The position numbers and the translations under genes were made by a program. 64,000 nt of DNA from a virus: the IMG/VR virus record IMGVR_UViG_3300037486_000582, positions 44,578 through 108,577 of that record. One strand, written 5' to 3'. Every line of letters begins with the position of its first letter. The stretch's first letter is position 1. A model generated the notes under the pieces. It was not told the origin of the DNA. It made no database searches and saw only the letters and a program-made list of their open reading frames with translations. Positions 33,409-41,198 of this stretch are shown here, piece by piece.

Positions 33409-33747
33409 TCACGGACGGAGCGTCAGCCGGATCACGCCCCACTCGCTCCGCTCCACATCGTTCAGCACCCACGCGGCATCGTTGAACCGTACCGGGAGCC
33501 CGATGTACGCCTGGAGGGCAGCCGTCGCCCAGAGCGTAACCTCGCTCGTGCGGCCCCCACGCCAGAGCAACAGAACGACCAGGAGGCCGGGAGCTTCGTC
33601 CGCGATCCGCATGAAGAGGACCGGAACCAGGTCGGCTCCGAGCCGCACCTCCGCCTCGGCAGCCACGGCGTCCGCTTGGGTTCTGGCACAGACGAGCAAC
33701 GCACCGCCCTCGTCCACCACGATGAGCGGTTTCGCCGGCGACCCCAT
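33409..33747 (-). CDS. RLG-motif protein (112 aa)
   Basis: MGSPAKPLIVVDEGGALLVC, then VAAEAEVRLGADLVPVLFMR (motif), GLLVVLLLWRGG and a beta-rich end. One-base overlap with the upstream gene (TGATG). Structure pattern: strand, helix with motif, strands. Confidence 0.68.
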   Translation of the reverse strand: MGSPAKPLIVVDEGGALLVCARTQADAVAAEAEVRLGADLVPVLFMRIADEAPGLLVVLLLWRGGRTSEVTLWATAALQAYIGLPVRFNDAAWVLNDVERSEWGVIRLTLRP

Positions 33748-34181
33748 CAGTTTGCTCCGAGCATCCAAACGAGCTCGAGCTCCAAAGTTCGATTCGCCTC
33801 CGTGGCGCCAAGCAGGAAGAGCCAACGGGAATCGGCGAGCACGGGATAGTGCATGAAGGCGCGGAGCGACAACGCGAGCCAACGCTCCGACACGTCACCA
33901 TAGACCGACCGACATGTGCCGTCGCGGTCGCGGAAGGGGCGCGGAAGGCGGACGCCACGGATGGACGCCACGACGTCACCCCGTCCCCGCTCCTTCACGA
34001 CGCGCCGGTAGGCTCCGACGGCCATCGTGTCGACCTCGTACCGCAGCCCACCGAGCCGCGCCTCGGCTTCGGCCAACGTCGCTGCTCGGCGTGTGGCGGC
34101 AAGCGTGACGGCGCAGCCCCGCGTGTCGATGAAGACCACAGGGTCTAGACCCGCAACGGTATCGTTCACGGCAACGCCCAT
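33747..34181 (-). CDS. RLG-motif protein (144 aa)
   Basis: PVVFIDTRGCAVTLAATRRA, then TLAEAEARLGGLRYEVDTMA. The N-terminal FIDTRG / FIDRTG element recurs in the protein at 37207-37548, where the motif follows at the same distance, so these two are likely direct paralogues. Coupled by TGATG to the zinc gene upstream. Confidence 0.68.
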   Translation of the reverse strand: MGVAVNDTVAGLDPVVFIDTRGCAVTLAATRRAATLAEAEARLGGLRYEVDTMAVGAYRRVVKERGRGDVVASIRGVRLPRPFRDRDGTCRSVYGDVSERWLALSLRAFMHYPVLADSRWLFLLGATEANRTLELELVWMLGAN

Positions 34182-34480
34182 CAGCGCGGTCCCCTTCGCC
34201 CGGCGCGGTCACCCGGCGAACTGACCGCCGTGGCCTCGCGCTGGGCGGCGTCCGACGTCCTGTTCTGGTCAACCGGAGGGAATGGTAGCTCGGCGAGCAG
34301 CCTGTCGTAGTTACAGCCGCCGGACGAGCAGTAGACCGAGACGGCCTCCGGTCGGTAGAACCGAACACCGTCAATCTCAACGGAGCCGCTCGTCATCATC
34401 GCACCGACGACCTGGCCTCCGCACACCGGACAGACCGGGTAAGGCGGACGCCGCATCCTGTCTGGCGTGCCCACGGTCAC
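34181..34480 (-). CDS. Small zinc-ribbon protein (99 aa)
   Basis: CPVCGG near residues 17-22 and SVYCSSGGC near 49-57 provide zinc ligands. GTG 34480 overlaps the upstream stop (GTGA). Tail low-complexity. Unknown role. Confidence 0.65.
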   Translation of the reverse strand: MTVGTPDRMRRPPYPVCPVCGGQVVGAMMTSGSVEIDGVRFYRPEAVSVYCSSGGCNYDRLLAELPFPPVDQNRTSDAAQREATAVSSPGDRAGRRGPR

Positions 34481-35205
34481 TCCTCCTCGGGCTCGTCGGC
34501 CAGGGCGGCGTCAACTACGTCACGCACCGAGCGTCTGTAGCACCCGCCGGCATACCGCAGCGGTCTGATCTCAGAGCCCGTATCGCGCAGCCCGATCCAG
34601 CAGTCCTGAGTCTCTAGCCAGTCAACGCGGCGCGTGTCGGCCATGGTGGCAACGTCGGAGCTATCGAGCGCGGCGTCGATCAGTGCGACCACGTCGGCCA
34701 CGTCACCGTCGTTCTTGAAGAGCCTCAAGCACGCGGCCCACGACGCGGAGCGCGCCTTCCACTGCACTACAGCAGCCTCGGCCTTCTCGGCGCGGGCGAC
34801 GGCGGCGTCGCGCTCCGCGATCAGTTCGCGTGCGTGCCGCTCTATCGCCGTCGCAGGATCGGCGGGGTCGTCCCCGAGCATGCATTGGTTGTCGAGCGCC
34901 TCCAGCAGCGGCTCGTCGGCTCGGGGCGGCTTCACCGGCGACATCGCAGCTGCGATGTTCAACTCCGAGGGCAAACCAGACCCAGCGCCGCGCGGACAGC
35001 CCGGCGCGATGTGCCAGTCGTGCTCGCCACACAGCTCGGGCGGGCACGGGCACTTCATGCCGAGCATGCAGTCGACGGACGGGTCGCAGCACGGAAACAG
35101 GTCGCGCGCCTCGCAGGCGCACTCTCCGTCCTCGTTGAATAGCCCGTCCCAGCCTTCAGCCTCGACGGCCCGGACGACGAGGTCGCGGATCGACGCGGGC
35201 ATCAT
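34477..35205 (-). CDS. Cys-rich and coiled-coil protein (242 aa)
   Basis: A Cys-rich front (CACEARDLFPCCDPSVDC, CPCPPELC) is followed by a coiled coil (ATAIERHARELIAERDAAVA, ARAEKAEAAV) and a C-terminal domain with DWLETQDCWIGLRDTG and GGCYRRSVRDVVDAALAD. The C-terminal DWLE...R-x2-V-R-x2-VDAAL pattern is common in small phage accessory proteins. ATGA overlap at the start. Confidence 0.65.
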   Translation of the reverse strand: MMPASIRDLVVRAVEAEGWDGLFNEDGECACEARDLFPCCDPSVDCMLGMKCPCPPELCGEHDWHIAPGCPRGAGSGLPSELNIAAAMSPVKPPRADEPLLEALDNQCMLGDDPADPATAIERHARELIAERDAAVARAEKAEAAVVQWKARSASWAACLRLFKNDGDVADVVALIDAALDSSDVATMADTRRVDWLETQDCWIGLRDTGSEIRPLRYAGGCYRRSVRDVVDAALADEPEEE

Positions 35206-35564
35206 CGCACCACCCCGAGAATGCGCTCCAGATCGGCCAGCGGAGGCCTGTCCTCGGTCGTGATTTCGCCCTGGTGCCCGAGCGGCCCGCCTTCGACGGC
35301 GACGGCAGCTACCCGCCCGGCCCGGTTGATCGCCGCGACGCAGTCGGTCGTCGCCGTCGGAGCGATGAACTCGGCGACGGCGACGCGGTAGTGCTCCAGC
35401 ACCGCCCACAGCACGCGGCAGCGATCGCGCCGTTCCTCGGCCAGCCGCTTCTGCCAGGCCAGGTCGCCGCCCAGAGCAGCCTCCAGCGCGTCCTGGGCAG
35501 CCTCGGCCCGGCGGACCGCCGCGTCGCGTTCCCGCTGCATCCTCTTGACGTAGGACTCGCTCAT
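35202..35564 (-). CDS. Coiled-coil protein (120 aa)
   Basis: MSESYVKRMQRERDAAVRRA and onward form a long coiled coil (about 1-65), then VLEHYRVAVAEFIAPTATTD and a short alpha/beta end. The ERDAAVRRAEAAQ segment resembles that of the previous protein, so the coiled parts may pair. Start overlaps the small membrane protein stop. Confidence 0.65.
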   Translation of the reverse strand: MSESYVKRMQRERDAAVRRAEAAQDALEAALGGDLAWQKRLAEERRDRCRVLWAVLEHYRVAVAEFIAPTATTDCVAAINRAGRVAAVAVEGGPLGHQGEITTEDRPPLADLERILGVVR

Positions 35565-35686
35565 GACTCGAACCCCGGGAATCGCCGCAACCAACGGGCG
35601 GCGCCGGCGGCCGCCGCGACGGCGCCGTCGATGACCCACGCGAGGCACACCAGCCAGCGCGGGAACACGGTCGGGTGGTGGAACAT
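35561..35686 (-). CDS. Small membrane protein (41 aa)
   Basis: MFHHPTVFPRWLVCLAWVID followed by an Ala-rich hydrophobic stretch and an Arg-containing end. Preceded by GGAGG and a junction motif variant (35703-35714, CAATGATC). One likely membrane helix. Confidence 0.55.
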   Translation of the reverse strand: MFHHPTVFPRWLVCLAWVIDGAVAAAAGAARWLRRFPGFES

Positions 35687-35704
35687 GGTCGGCCTCCGGC
35701 CTGA

Positions 35705-36343
35705 TCATTGCGCGGACCGGAGCCACAGCTCGGCGCCCGGGTCGCCATAGGCGGGCAGCCGCAGCGCGACTGCTGCTCCGACCACACGGGCCACGGTACT
35801 CGGGCGGGTCGCCCGGCCGACGCGGAACACACCGACCCCGTAGACAGCCACGTCCACGACCACGAGCCGCCCGGCCGCCGACCACTCCGGGACGTGGTCC
35901 GGCGTCCACTCCGGGGTCGTCACAAACCAGCCTTCCCGCGACAGCAACGGGTTGAGGCAGACGACCTTCTGTCGACTGACCGCCCGGCCGAGCCGACGCA
36001 CGCCCGTCGGCAGAAAGCCCTCGGCCCGGGCCGCCCGCTCCTCCAGCCAGACCGTGAGCCGGCCGCACCCCAGCCGCCACTCCGCGACGACCGTGTCCGG
36101 CAGCCGGTCGAGCAGCGCCCGCCGCAGAGCGTCGCCGTCGAGCTCGTCGAACGTCGAGACCGGAACCCGTCGGGCGCCCTCCGACGGCCCGCGCCCCGGC
36201 CAGAAGGGTCCGGCACCTGTCGTGTAGTCGATGCTGACGCTGTACCTGACCGACTTCTGCGTCGCCCACCAGCGGTAGGGCAGCCCCGCGCCTTCCCGTA
36301 GCCGAACCCGCCGCCGCCTGTTGTACCCGGTGCCCCGGCTCAC
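35705..36343 (-). CDS. RLG-motif protein (212 aa)
   Basis: GTG 36343 overlaps the upstream stop. FDELDGDALRRALLDRLPDT precedes LPDTVVAEWRLGCGRLTVWL, one of the clearest motif copies, then strands VVCLNPLLSREGWFVTTPEW and RLVVVDVAVYGVGVFRVG. The longest family member. It ends in AQ-stop within a junction motif. Confidence 0.7.
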   Translation of the reverse strand: MSRGTGYNRRRRVRLREGAGLPYRWWATQKSVRYSVSIDYTTGAGPFWPGRGPSEGARRVPVSTFDELDGDALRRALLDRLPDTVVAEWRLGCGRLTVWLEERAARAEGFLPTGVRRLGRAVSRQKVVCLNPLLSREGWFVTTPEWTPDHVPEWSAAGRLVVVDVAVYGVGVFRVGRATRPSTVARVVGAAVALRLPAYGDPGAELWLRSAQ

Positions 36344-36816
36344 GGCTTCGCCTGCTGCCCGAGGCGCCATGCGGCTTCGTCCGCGTCGCCCAACAGCCCG
36401 GGTGCGCGGATCAGCGCCATGCACCGCACCGCGGCGAAGGTTCCGCCGATGAAGACCTCGGCCATCTTCTGCAACGCGGCGTGGTGCTTCCGGGCGGCGG
36501 TCACCATCAGGATGCTGTAGTCGCCCTGCACGTCGCGGGCGGAGATGACCCGCACGCCCCTGACCCCGTGGAGCCGCTTGATCGCCTTGACCACCGACGC
36601 CACCCCGCCGAGCCACTCGCCGCCGCGGTAGATGAACGCCTCCCTGTCGCCGTTGGCTCGGGCCAGGATGAGGACGTGCCCCTCCTTCGGGTTGAAGCCG
36701 AACGTGGGGAGCAGCTGCCCCGGCTCCCAGAAGTAGTCGCCGTGGCCGTCGGGCGCGTCATCATCGCCGAGGAGGAGCAGACCGTTCAGAAAGACGTCGG
36801 GCTTCCGCTTCGCCAC
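36340..36816 (-). CDS. Small protein with C-terminal RLG motif (158 aa)
   Basis: GTG 36816 lies six bases after a junction motif, with no ribosome site between. The body is alpha/beta (VLILARANGDREAFIYRGG; VRVISARDVQGDYSILMVTA). The motif DADEAAWRLGQQAKP is at the very end rather than in the middle. Confidence 0.66.
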   Translation of the reverse strand: MAKRKPDVFLNGLLLLGDDDAPDGHGDYFWEPGQLLPTFGFNPKEGHVLILARANGDREAFIYRGGEWLGGVASVVKAIKRLHGVRGVRVISARDVQGDYSILMVTAARKHHAALQKMAEVFIGGTFAAVRCMALIRAPGLLGDADEAAWRLGQQAKP

Positions 36817-36823
36817 GGCCCGG

Positions 36824-37210
36824 TCATTGCGCCCGCCGGGCGTAGTGACCGGCCAGCGCCGCGTCCCACAGCAGGAGCGGAATCCGCTGGCCGAAGCCGC
36901 CCGCCGCCGCCACGACCAGGCTCGAGTACCAGGACCAGCCCACGTCGTACAGACCGAGGCCGGCGACCTCGACCGCCATCCGGTGCGGGTTGAGCTCGCG
37001 CCCCACCGCGATGTACACGACGGGGCGCACCACCGAGAGCCGCACCTCCGCCTCGGCCTCGGGCGGCAGCCGCGAGAGCAGCATGTCCCACCCGTGCGCC
37101 CCCACGTCGAGGAGGCCGTGCCGGTTCAGGTCAGCCTCCGTCGGCTCGTCTGGCGACGGGGACAGGAACCGCAGCGCGAACACGCGCAAGCCCTTCATCG
37201 ACGCGGTCAT
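36824..37210 (-). CDS. RLG-motif protein (128 aa)
   Basis: ATG 37210 is inside a junction motif variant and overlaps the upstream stop; ATG 37198 is an alternative. LLSRLPPEAEAEVRLSVVRP (motif), VVYIAVGRELNPHRMAVEVA, then a helical end. The DNA of the motif (37037-37057) is identical over 21 bp to that in the gene at 33409. Ends in AQ-stop. Confidence 0.68.
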   Translation of the reverse strand: MTASMKGLRVFALRFLSPSPDEPTEADLNRHGLLDVGAHGWDMLLSRLPPEAEAEVRLSVVRPVVYIAVGRELNPHRMAVEVAGLGLYDVGWSWYSSLVVAAAGGFGQRIPLLLWDAALAGHYARRAQ

Positions 37211-37548
37211 TGGGCGACCAGGCGGAGCTGTACCGCGCTGGCGAACAGGGACTTCACGCCGAACAGGCGGTAGGTCCGTCCCAGGCACAGCGCGACGTAG
37301 CCGGCGTCGCGGGCGGCCCGCAGGTTGGGGACGAAGAACGGAGCCGTGTCCACCTCGCGCTCGAACTTCAGGTCGAGCAGCAGGTCCGGCGGCAAGACCC
37401 GACGCTGTAGCGGGTCGCTTCGCGGCACCATCATCACGAGCTGGTGGGCCACTGGCCCGTAGAGCCGCGCCTCGGCCGACTCCACGGCAGCAGCCTCCAC
37501 GGTGGGGGCGGTGGTCAGCAGCGCCCCGGTTCTGTCGATGAAGGTCAC
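37207..37548 (-). CDS. RLG-motif protein (113 aa)
   Basis: GTG 37548 lies six bases after a junction motif. VTFIDRTGALLTTAPTVEAA leads to AVESAEARLYGPVAHQLVMM, then VLPPDLLLDLKFEREVDTAP and YVALCLGRTYRLFGVKSLFA. The CLGRTYRL element recurs as VLGRTYRL in the protein at 41195 and as LDGRTYRV at 42469, a second shared signature of this family. Ends in AQ-stop. Confidence 0.7.
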   Translation of the reverse strand: MTFIDRTGALLTTAPTVEAAAVESAEARLYGPVAHQLVMMVPRSDPLQRRVLPPDLLLDLKFEREVDTAPFFVPNLRAARDAGYVALCLGRTYRLFGVKSLFASAVQLRLVAQ

Positions 37549-37565
37549 GGCCGGGTCATTGAGCC

Positions 37566-38368
37566 GGCCCGCGGCGCAGCACGAAGCAAAGCCGTCGAAA
37601 GGGTGCCGGGTCAAAGCCAGAGTCGGTGCGGAGCCCGTTGTGCGGCCAAGGACGGTGGCTCAAGTCCGCGCAGAAGGGCGGCTGCTCGGGGCGGTGGCGC
37701 ATTGGCGGCAGCGCGCCGACCCCCACCCGAGCAGCGCCGTCGGGCCGGAGCCGCGCCGTCTTCGCAGAATCGGCGCGGACTGCGTGCGGGGCGCAAGGGG
37801 TGAGTTCAGGGTGCGGATGGAGGAGCACGTTAGCACCCACCGCCCCGGCCACGGCCGGCGGCCCCCCCGGGGGGGCGGTTTCGTCAATGATATGGAGGGT
37901 TTAGCTCCGGCAGCGGAGCCCGGCCTGGAGGGGCAACCCCTCCAAATCGTTAGGGTGACTCCGGCCGGATGCGGGTCTGGCGCCAGGCCGGCGGCTGGCC
38001 GCCGCCGGAGTGCTGCTGGAACGGCCAGCCGGCCTGGCGCCTCGGTGGGCGCGGCACGGGGTCGGGGAGGCCACAGGACGGCGTTCTCTACTCGCGCGCC
38101 CGCGCGCATCCCGTCGCGGCCGGCCCCGACAGGCCGGCTCACCGCGGAATCGGTGTACAGTCTGTGAGGTCGTGGCTCCGCGCGGATGGACCTACAACCG
38201 CGCCAAGTGTTCGGAGTCTGTACGGAAGCGCCCCGGTCTGCATGTTCTACAGGCGGTCTGCATGTTCTACAGGCGGTCTGCATGGTCTGTAGCCGGTCTG
38301 CATGTTCTACAGCGTGGTGAACATGGTGAGCATGGTGAACCGCGGCAGGCAGCCTCGTCCGCCCGCGC
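37566..38368. other. Long noncoding region with repeats and hairpins
   Basis: About 800 bp in which the available open frames on both strands look random in composition. Visible elements: an uninterrupted C7G7 palindrome at 37861-37876, a 7-bp hairpin (GGAGGGG-CAA-CCCCTCC) around 37931-37947, and a tandem array at 38235-38314. It lies between the RLG gene cluster and a helix-turn-helix protein. Candidate replication origin, packaging or partition site; none can be proven by reading. Confidence 0.55.
38235..38314 (+). repeat. Four 20-bp tandem repeats (array 1)
   Basis: Units GGTCTGCATGTTCTACAGGC at 38235, 38255, 38275 (diverged) and 38295, followed by shorter TGGTGAACATGG-like repeats to about 38340. 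Direct head-to-tail repeats of helical-turn length suggest iterons bound by a protein, perhaps the adjacent 38369 product. Confidence 0.8.
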
Positions 38369-39184
38369 TCACGGCTTGCGCGGCTCGCCCTTGGGCGGCG
38401 GGTCCACGACGTAAGCCTCGACCCGCACGAGGCCTTCCTGGGCTCGGACGCGCTCGAGCGCCCGGGAGGCCATGTCGATGACGCGCTCGGCGTCGTCCAT
38501 GGACATGCGGTCGGCCTGGATGCCGAGTATCTCGGTCGGCGCGCCGAGGAGGAGGCGCTCCATTCGCATGGTGGTCTCCGCGGCTTCGGCCGCGGTCTTC
38601 GCCAAGTACCCGCAGCTCGAGACGAACTGCAACGTCTGCGCGGGCGTCAGCAGCACATCGCCAGCGTCCAGCGACTTCTGCAGCGCCTGCGCACGGGCCA
38701 CGCCCGCTCGGAGCAGGTGGCTTGTCGTGCCCATCAGGGCAATGGTGTTGCCGCGGGACAGCTGGACCATCTGTCCTTCCTGAGCTCGTGCCCGGGCTGC
38801 GTCGAGCGCGGCCGCTTCCGCGTCCAAGGCCAGCTTCCGTGCGGCTTCGGGATGGAGCCCCTGCGGGGAGGCCTGGAGTGCTGCCATAGAACCCGGCGTC
38901 TGCACGGAAGCTGTATCGCCGCCGGGCGTCTGCACGCCCCCACCATCGGCCTGAAATCGGATCGCCCTGGCCAGCCGTTGCTCCTGCTCCAACACGTCCC
39001 GAATCGGCGGCCACCGGCGGGCCGGCCAGCCCCTAAGTAGTGCTAATCGTGCCGTTTTACGCGCGACCCCCGCCGCCTTCGCAGCAGCACTGACGTTTCC
39101 GGGTACGGCACGAAACGCAGCGAGCAGCGCGTCATAGACCTCCCGCTCGATTGGCTTGCACAGGGGTTCTGACTTCTCGCTCAC
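38369..39184 (-). CDS. Helix-turn-helix protein, possible terminase small subunit or origin-binding protein (271 aa)
   Basis: GTG 39184. The N-terminal DALLAAFRAVPGNVSAAAKAAGVARKTARLALLRGW contains a helix-turn-helix (SAAAKAAGVARKTARL), as in terminase small subunits and phage regulators. The middle has two QTP-containing repeats (VQTPGGD, VQTPGSM) and then a long helical region with alpha-helical oligomer features. It is far from terL, so a terminase role is uncertain; the flanking iteron-like arrays suggest a DNA-binding role at a nearby site. Confidence 0.65.
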   Translation of the reverse strand: MSEKSEPLCKPIEREVYDALLAAFRAVPGNVSAAAKAAGVARKTARLALLRGWPARRWPPIRDVLEQEQRLARAIRFQADGGGVQTPGGDTASVQTPGSMAALQASPQGLHPEAARKLALDAEAAALDAARARAQEGQMVQLSRGNTIALMGTTSHLLRAGVARAQALQKSLDAGDVLLTPAQTLQFVSSCGYLAKTAAEAAETTMRMERLLLGAPTEILGIQADRMSMDDAERVIDMASRALERVRAQEGLVRVEAYVVDPPPKGEPRKP

Positions 39185-39444
39185 GGGGACCGCCTCCGTT
39201 GTCCACACGACTGTACTCGACCTGGGGCCGGTCATCCAGCCTGACAACGGGGTGCGCCCGCTTCTGCACCCGGCGCCGTCACCGCGGCCGGGTACACCGG
39301 GCAACCACCCAAGCCGGCCGCGCTGCTCCGTCCGTCCTACTTCCCCGTCCTGTTGCTCACGGGCCGCCGAGGGCTTGGCCACTGGATACGCTGGCCACCA
39401 CCCGGTAGAGTTCGGGGCGTGGGCTGGGAAGGAGCCACGCGACG
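39185..39444. promoter_or_regulatory. Divergent intergenic region between helix-turn-helix gene and radical SAM gene
   Basis: 260 bases between divergent start codons, so it should hold both promoters. I see no convincing -35/-10 pair, no cassette and no junction motif here. The plus-strand gene has GGGAAGGAG 11 nt before its ATG. Confidence 0.45.
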
Positions 39445-40584
39445 ATGGCACGACTGACGGAAGCGGAGATGCTCGGAGCGCTGGACGCCGGGCGGGTGGT
39501 ATTCCTGCTCGAGCCGCCGCATCGGCGGAAGCACATCCCGATGGGACTCGCGCGGATCGCGGGTTATCTACGGCTGGCTGGGAAGGCGCCGCGGTACGGG
39601 CGGTGGCTGAACCGTGGCGACGCGGACGTGGACCTGGTCTGCGTGGGGTCGTTGTGGACGCAGGACTTGACCATCCTCATCCAGTCCATCGACCGGGCGA
39701 GGCGAGTCGCGCCGCGAGCTCGCATCGTGGTTGGCGGGGTACTGGCGTCGCTCATGCCCGACCTTGTGGCCGGGGCGACCGGGGCCGACGTCTTCTGCGG
39801 CACCTCCCCGGTACTGGACGCGGTCCGTCCCGACTACTCGCTCGCCTGGCGGCCCGACCCCAAGTTCGAGACGGCCGCCTTCGTCTACACGACCCGCGGC
39901 TGCCCAAACTCCTGCCCATACTGCGTGGTCGGACGCATCGAGCGGCCCCGCTACGTCGTCGAGGGGTGGCGTGAGCAGATGGTCGTCCGCGGCAAGGACA
40001 CGGTCCTCGTCAGCGACAACAACCTGCTCGCGTGGCCCGACGCCCACTGGACCGCCGTGCTGGACGCCGTGGAAGCGTCGGGACTCAAGGCGTGCTTCGA
40101 CAACGGCTTCGACTGCCACCGGGTCGACGACGACGTGGCCGCACGGCTGGCCCGGCTTCGGTACGGGCTGTCGGGGCTCCGCATGAGCTTCGACCGGGTC
40201 GGCGACGACGGCGTGTTCCAGTCGGCGGCCCGCCGGCTCATCAAGGCGGGGTGCCACGTCGAGGACATGATGGCGTTCGTGCTCTACAACTTCCACGACA
40301 CGCCGGCGGAGGCGCACTACAAGCTGATGGAGGTCCTCCGGCTCGGCATCCGCCCGTACCCGCAGCAGTACGTCCCGCTGGACAAGATCGAACGGGCCGG
40401 CAAGCACGTGGGCCGTTACTGGACGGACCGCGCGCTCGGCGCCTTCCGCTTCTACTGGCTGATGCGGGGCATCCACAACAAGGAGACGCTCCCCGCCTGG
40501 CTCCGGCGGGCAGGGGCGCGCCAGTGCCGGCTCGGGCCTCGCGACCTGGACATCCTCATGCCGCTCACCGACTGGGTCCGATAG
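39445..40584 (+). CDS. B12-binding-type radical SAM protein
   Basis: 379 residues on the plus strand. The N-terminal part looks like a degenerate cobalamin-binding Rossmann domain (DVDLVCVGSLWTQDLTILIQ, IVVGGVLASLMPD). CPNSCPYC gives the cluster Cys at 153, 157 and 160, with TTRGCPNSC typical of the B12-radical SAM group. SDNNLL, SFDRVGDDGVF and a helical end follow. The family includes methyltransferases and ring-forming enzymes. It stands alone as a rightward gene between two related repeat arrays, which suggests an insertion (moron-like) or a special regulatory context. Confidence 0.86.
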   Translation: MARLTEAEMLGALDAGRVVFLLEPPHRRKHIPMGLARIAGYLRLAGKAPRYGRWLNRGDADVDLVCVGSLWTQDLTILIQSIDRARRVAPRARIVVGGVLASLMPDLVAGATGADVFCGTSPVLDAVRPDYSLAWRPDPKFETAAFVYTTRGCPNSCPYCVVGRIERPRYVVEGWREQMVVRGKDTVLVSDNNLLAWPDAHWTAVLDAVEASGLKACFDNGFDCHRVDDDVAARLARLRYGLSGLRMSFDRVGDDGVFQSAARRLIKAGCHVEDMMAFVLYNFHDTPAEAHYKLMEVLRLGIRPYPQQYVPLDKIERAGKHVGRYWTDRALGAFRFYWLMRGIHNKETLPAWLRRAGARQCRLGPRDLDILMPLTDWVR

Positions 40585-40594
40585 GTGGGAGCGG

Positions 40595-40654
40595 GGTCTG
40601 CATCGTCTGCACCTGGTCAGCATCGTCTGCACCGGTCAGCATCGTCTGCACGGC
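40595..40654 (+). repeat. Three 19-20-bp tandem repeats (array 2)
   Basis: Units GGTCTGCATCGTCTGCACCT, GGTCAGCATCGTCTGCACC and GGTCAGCATCGTCTGCACGG start at 40595, 40615 and 40634. They share GGTCTGCAT.GTCT with array 1 at 38235. The array lies just after the stop of the plus-strand radical SAM gene. Confidence 0.78.
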
Positions 40655-40703
40655 GTCTGCAAGCTGGCGAGCGGTCACCGCTTCGGCGGACGCGGAAGGT
40701 CGT

Positions 40704-41198
40704 CTACCACGACCAGGTCGGCCCGCCGACGCCCCGAGGACGCTGGAGCAGGGCGACCCGGCGCTTGAGCGTCCGATGGTGCCACCAGCACCGCGCCATG
40801 TACGGGGTCGTCGGGTCGCGCCGTCTGCACGAGGAGCACGCGCTTTCGGCTGCGTAGGCGCCGGGGTCCACAGCCCAGCCGTACTCCATGGCCGCCTGCG
40901 TGATGGTCGTCGCGTCCTGACCCGACTTGTCGAAACCGGGCAGGAAGCCCAGGTAGGCCGAACACCCGTCGCGTTTCCCCACGGCGCGGACGCAGACGTG
41001 GAGCCGGCCGCTTCCCCTCGGGCCGTCCGAGTACTTCGCCAGGAAGCGCCAGCCGATCGCCAACGGGAACGTCTGGCCAAGCCGGAGCAGCGCCGCCTTG
41101 TCCGGCGGCAGCACGTCGCACACCCGCTGGAGAAGCGCGCTCGCGACCACCGCGAGCGTCACCGGAGGCGCGATGACGAGTGGTCCGGGCCGGCTCAC
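40704..41198 (-). CDS. RLG-motif protein (164 aa)
   Basis: GTG 41198 overlaps the upstream stop (GTGA). VLPPDKAALLRLGQTFPLAI is a clear motif copy; RLHVCVRAVGKRDGCSAYLG and a Cys-containing C-terminal part (CSSCRRRDPTTPY) follow. The SSC...W-x-HH element at the end may bind metal. Confidence 0.68.
   Translation of the reverse strand: MSRPGPLVIAPPVTLAVVASALLQRVCDVLPPDKAALLRLGQTFPLAIGWRFLAKYSDGPRGSGRLHVCVRAVGKRDGCSAYLGFLPGFDKSGQDATTITQAAMEYGWAVDPGAYAAESACSSCRRRDPTTPYMARCWWHHRTLKRRVALLQRPRGVGGPTWSW

Noticed and set aside
35566-35600. tRNA-like TTCGA stretch near a small membrane protein gene
   Set aside because: Only the T-loop-like word is present; no acceptor, D or anticodon arm can be drawn. 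No other tRNA gene was found by eye.
37502-38283. Plus (221 aa) and minus (207 aa) frames in the long intergenic region
   Set aside because: Both are Arg/Pro/Ala-rich with no motif, lack good ribosome sites and cross hairpins and tandem repeats; treated as noncoding.
38235-38314. Possible CRISPR array
   Set aside because: The repeats are directly adjacent 20-bp units without spacers, and no cas gene is present.
40565-41121. Minus-strand frames of 171 and 148 residues beside array 2
   Set aside because: They overlap the RLG-motif gene 40704-41198 in other phases, and one runs through the tandem repeats; shadows.
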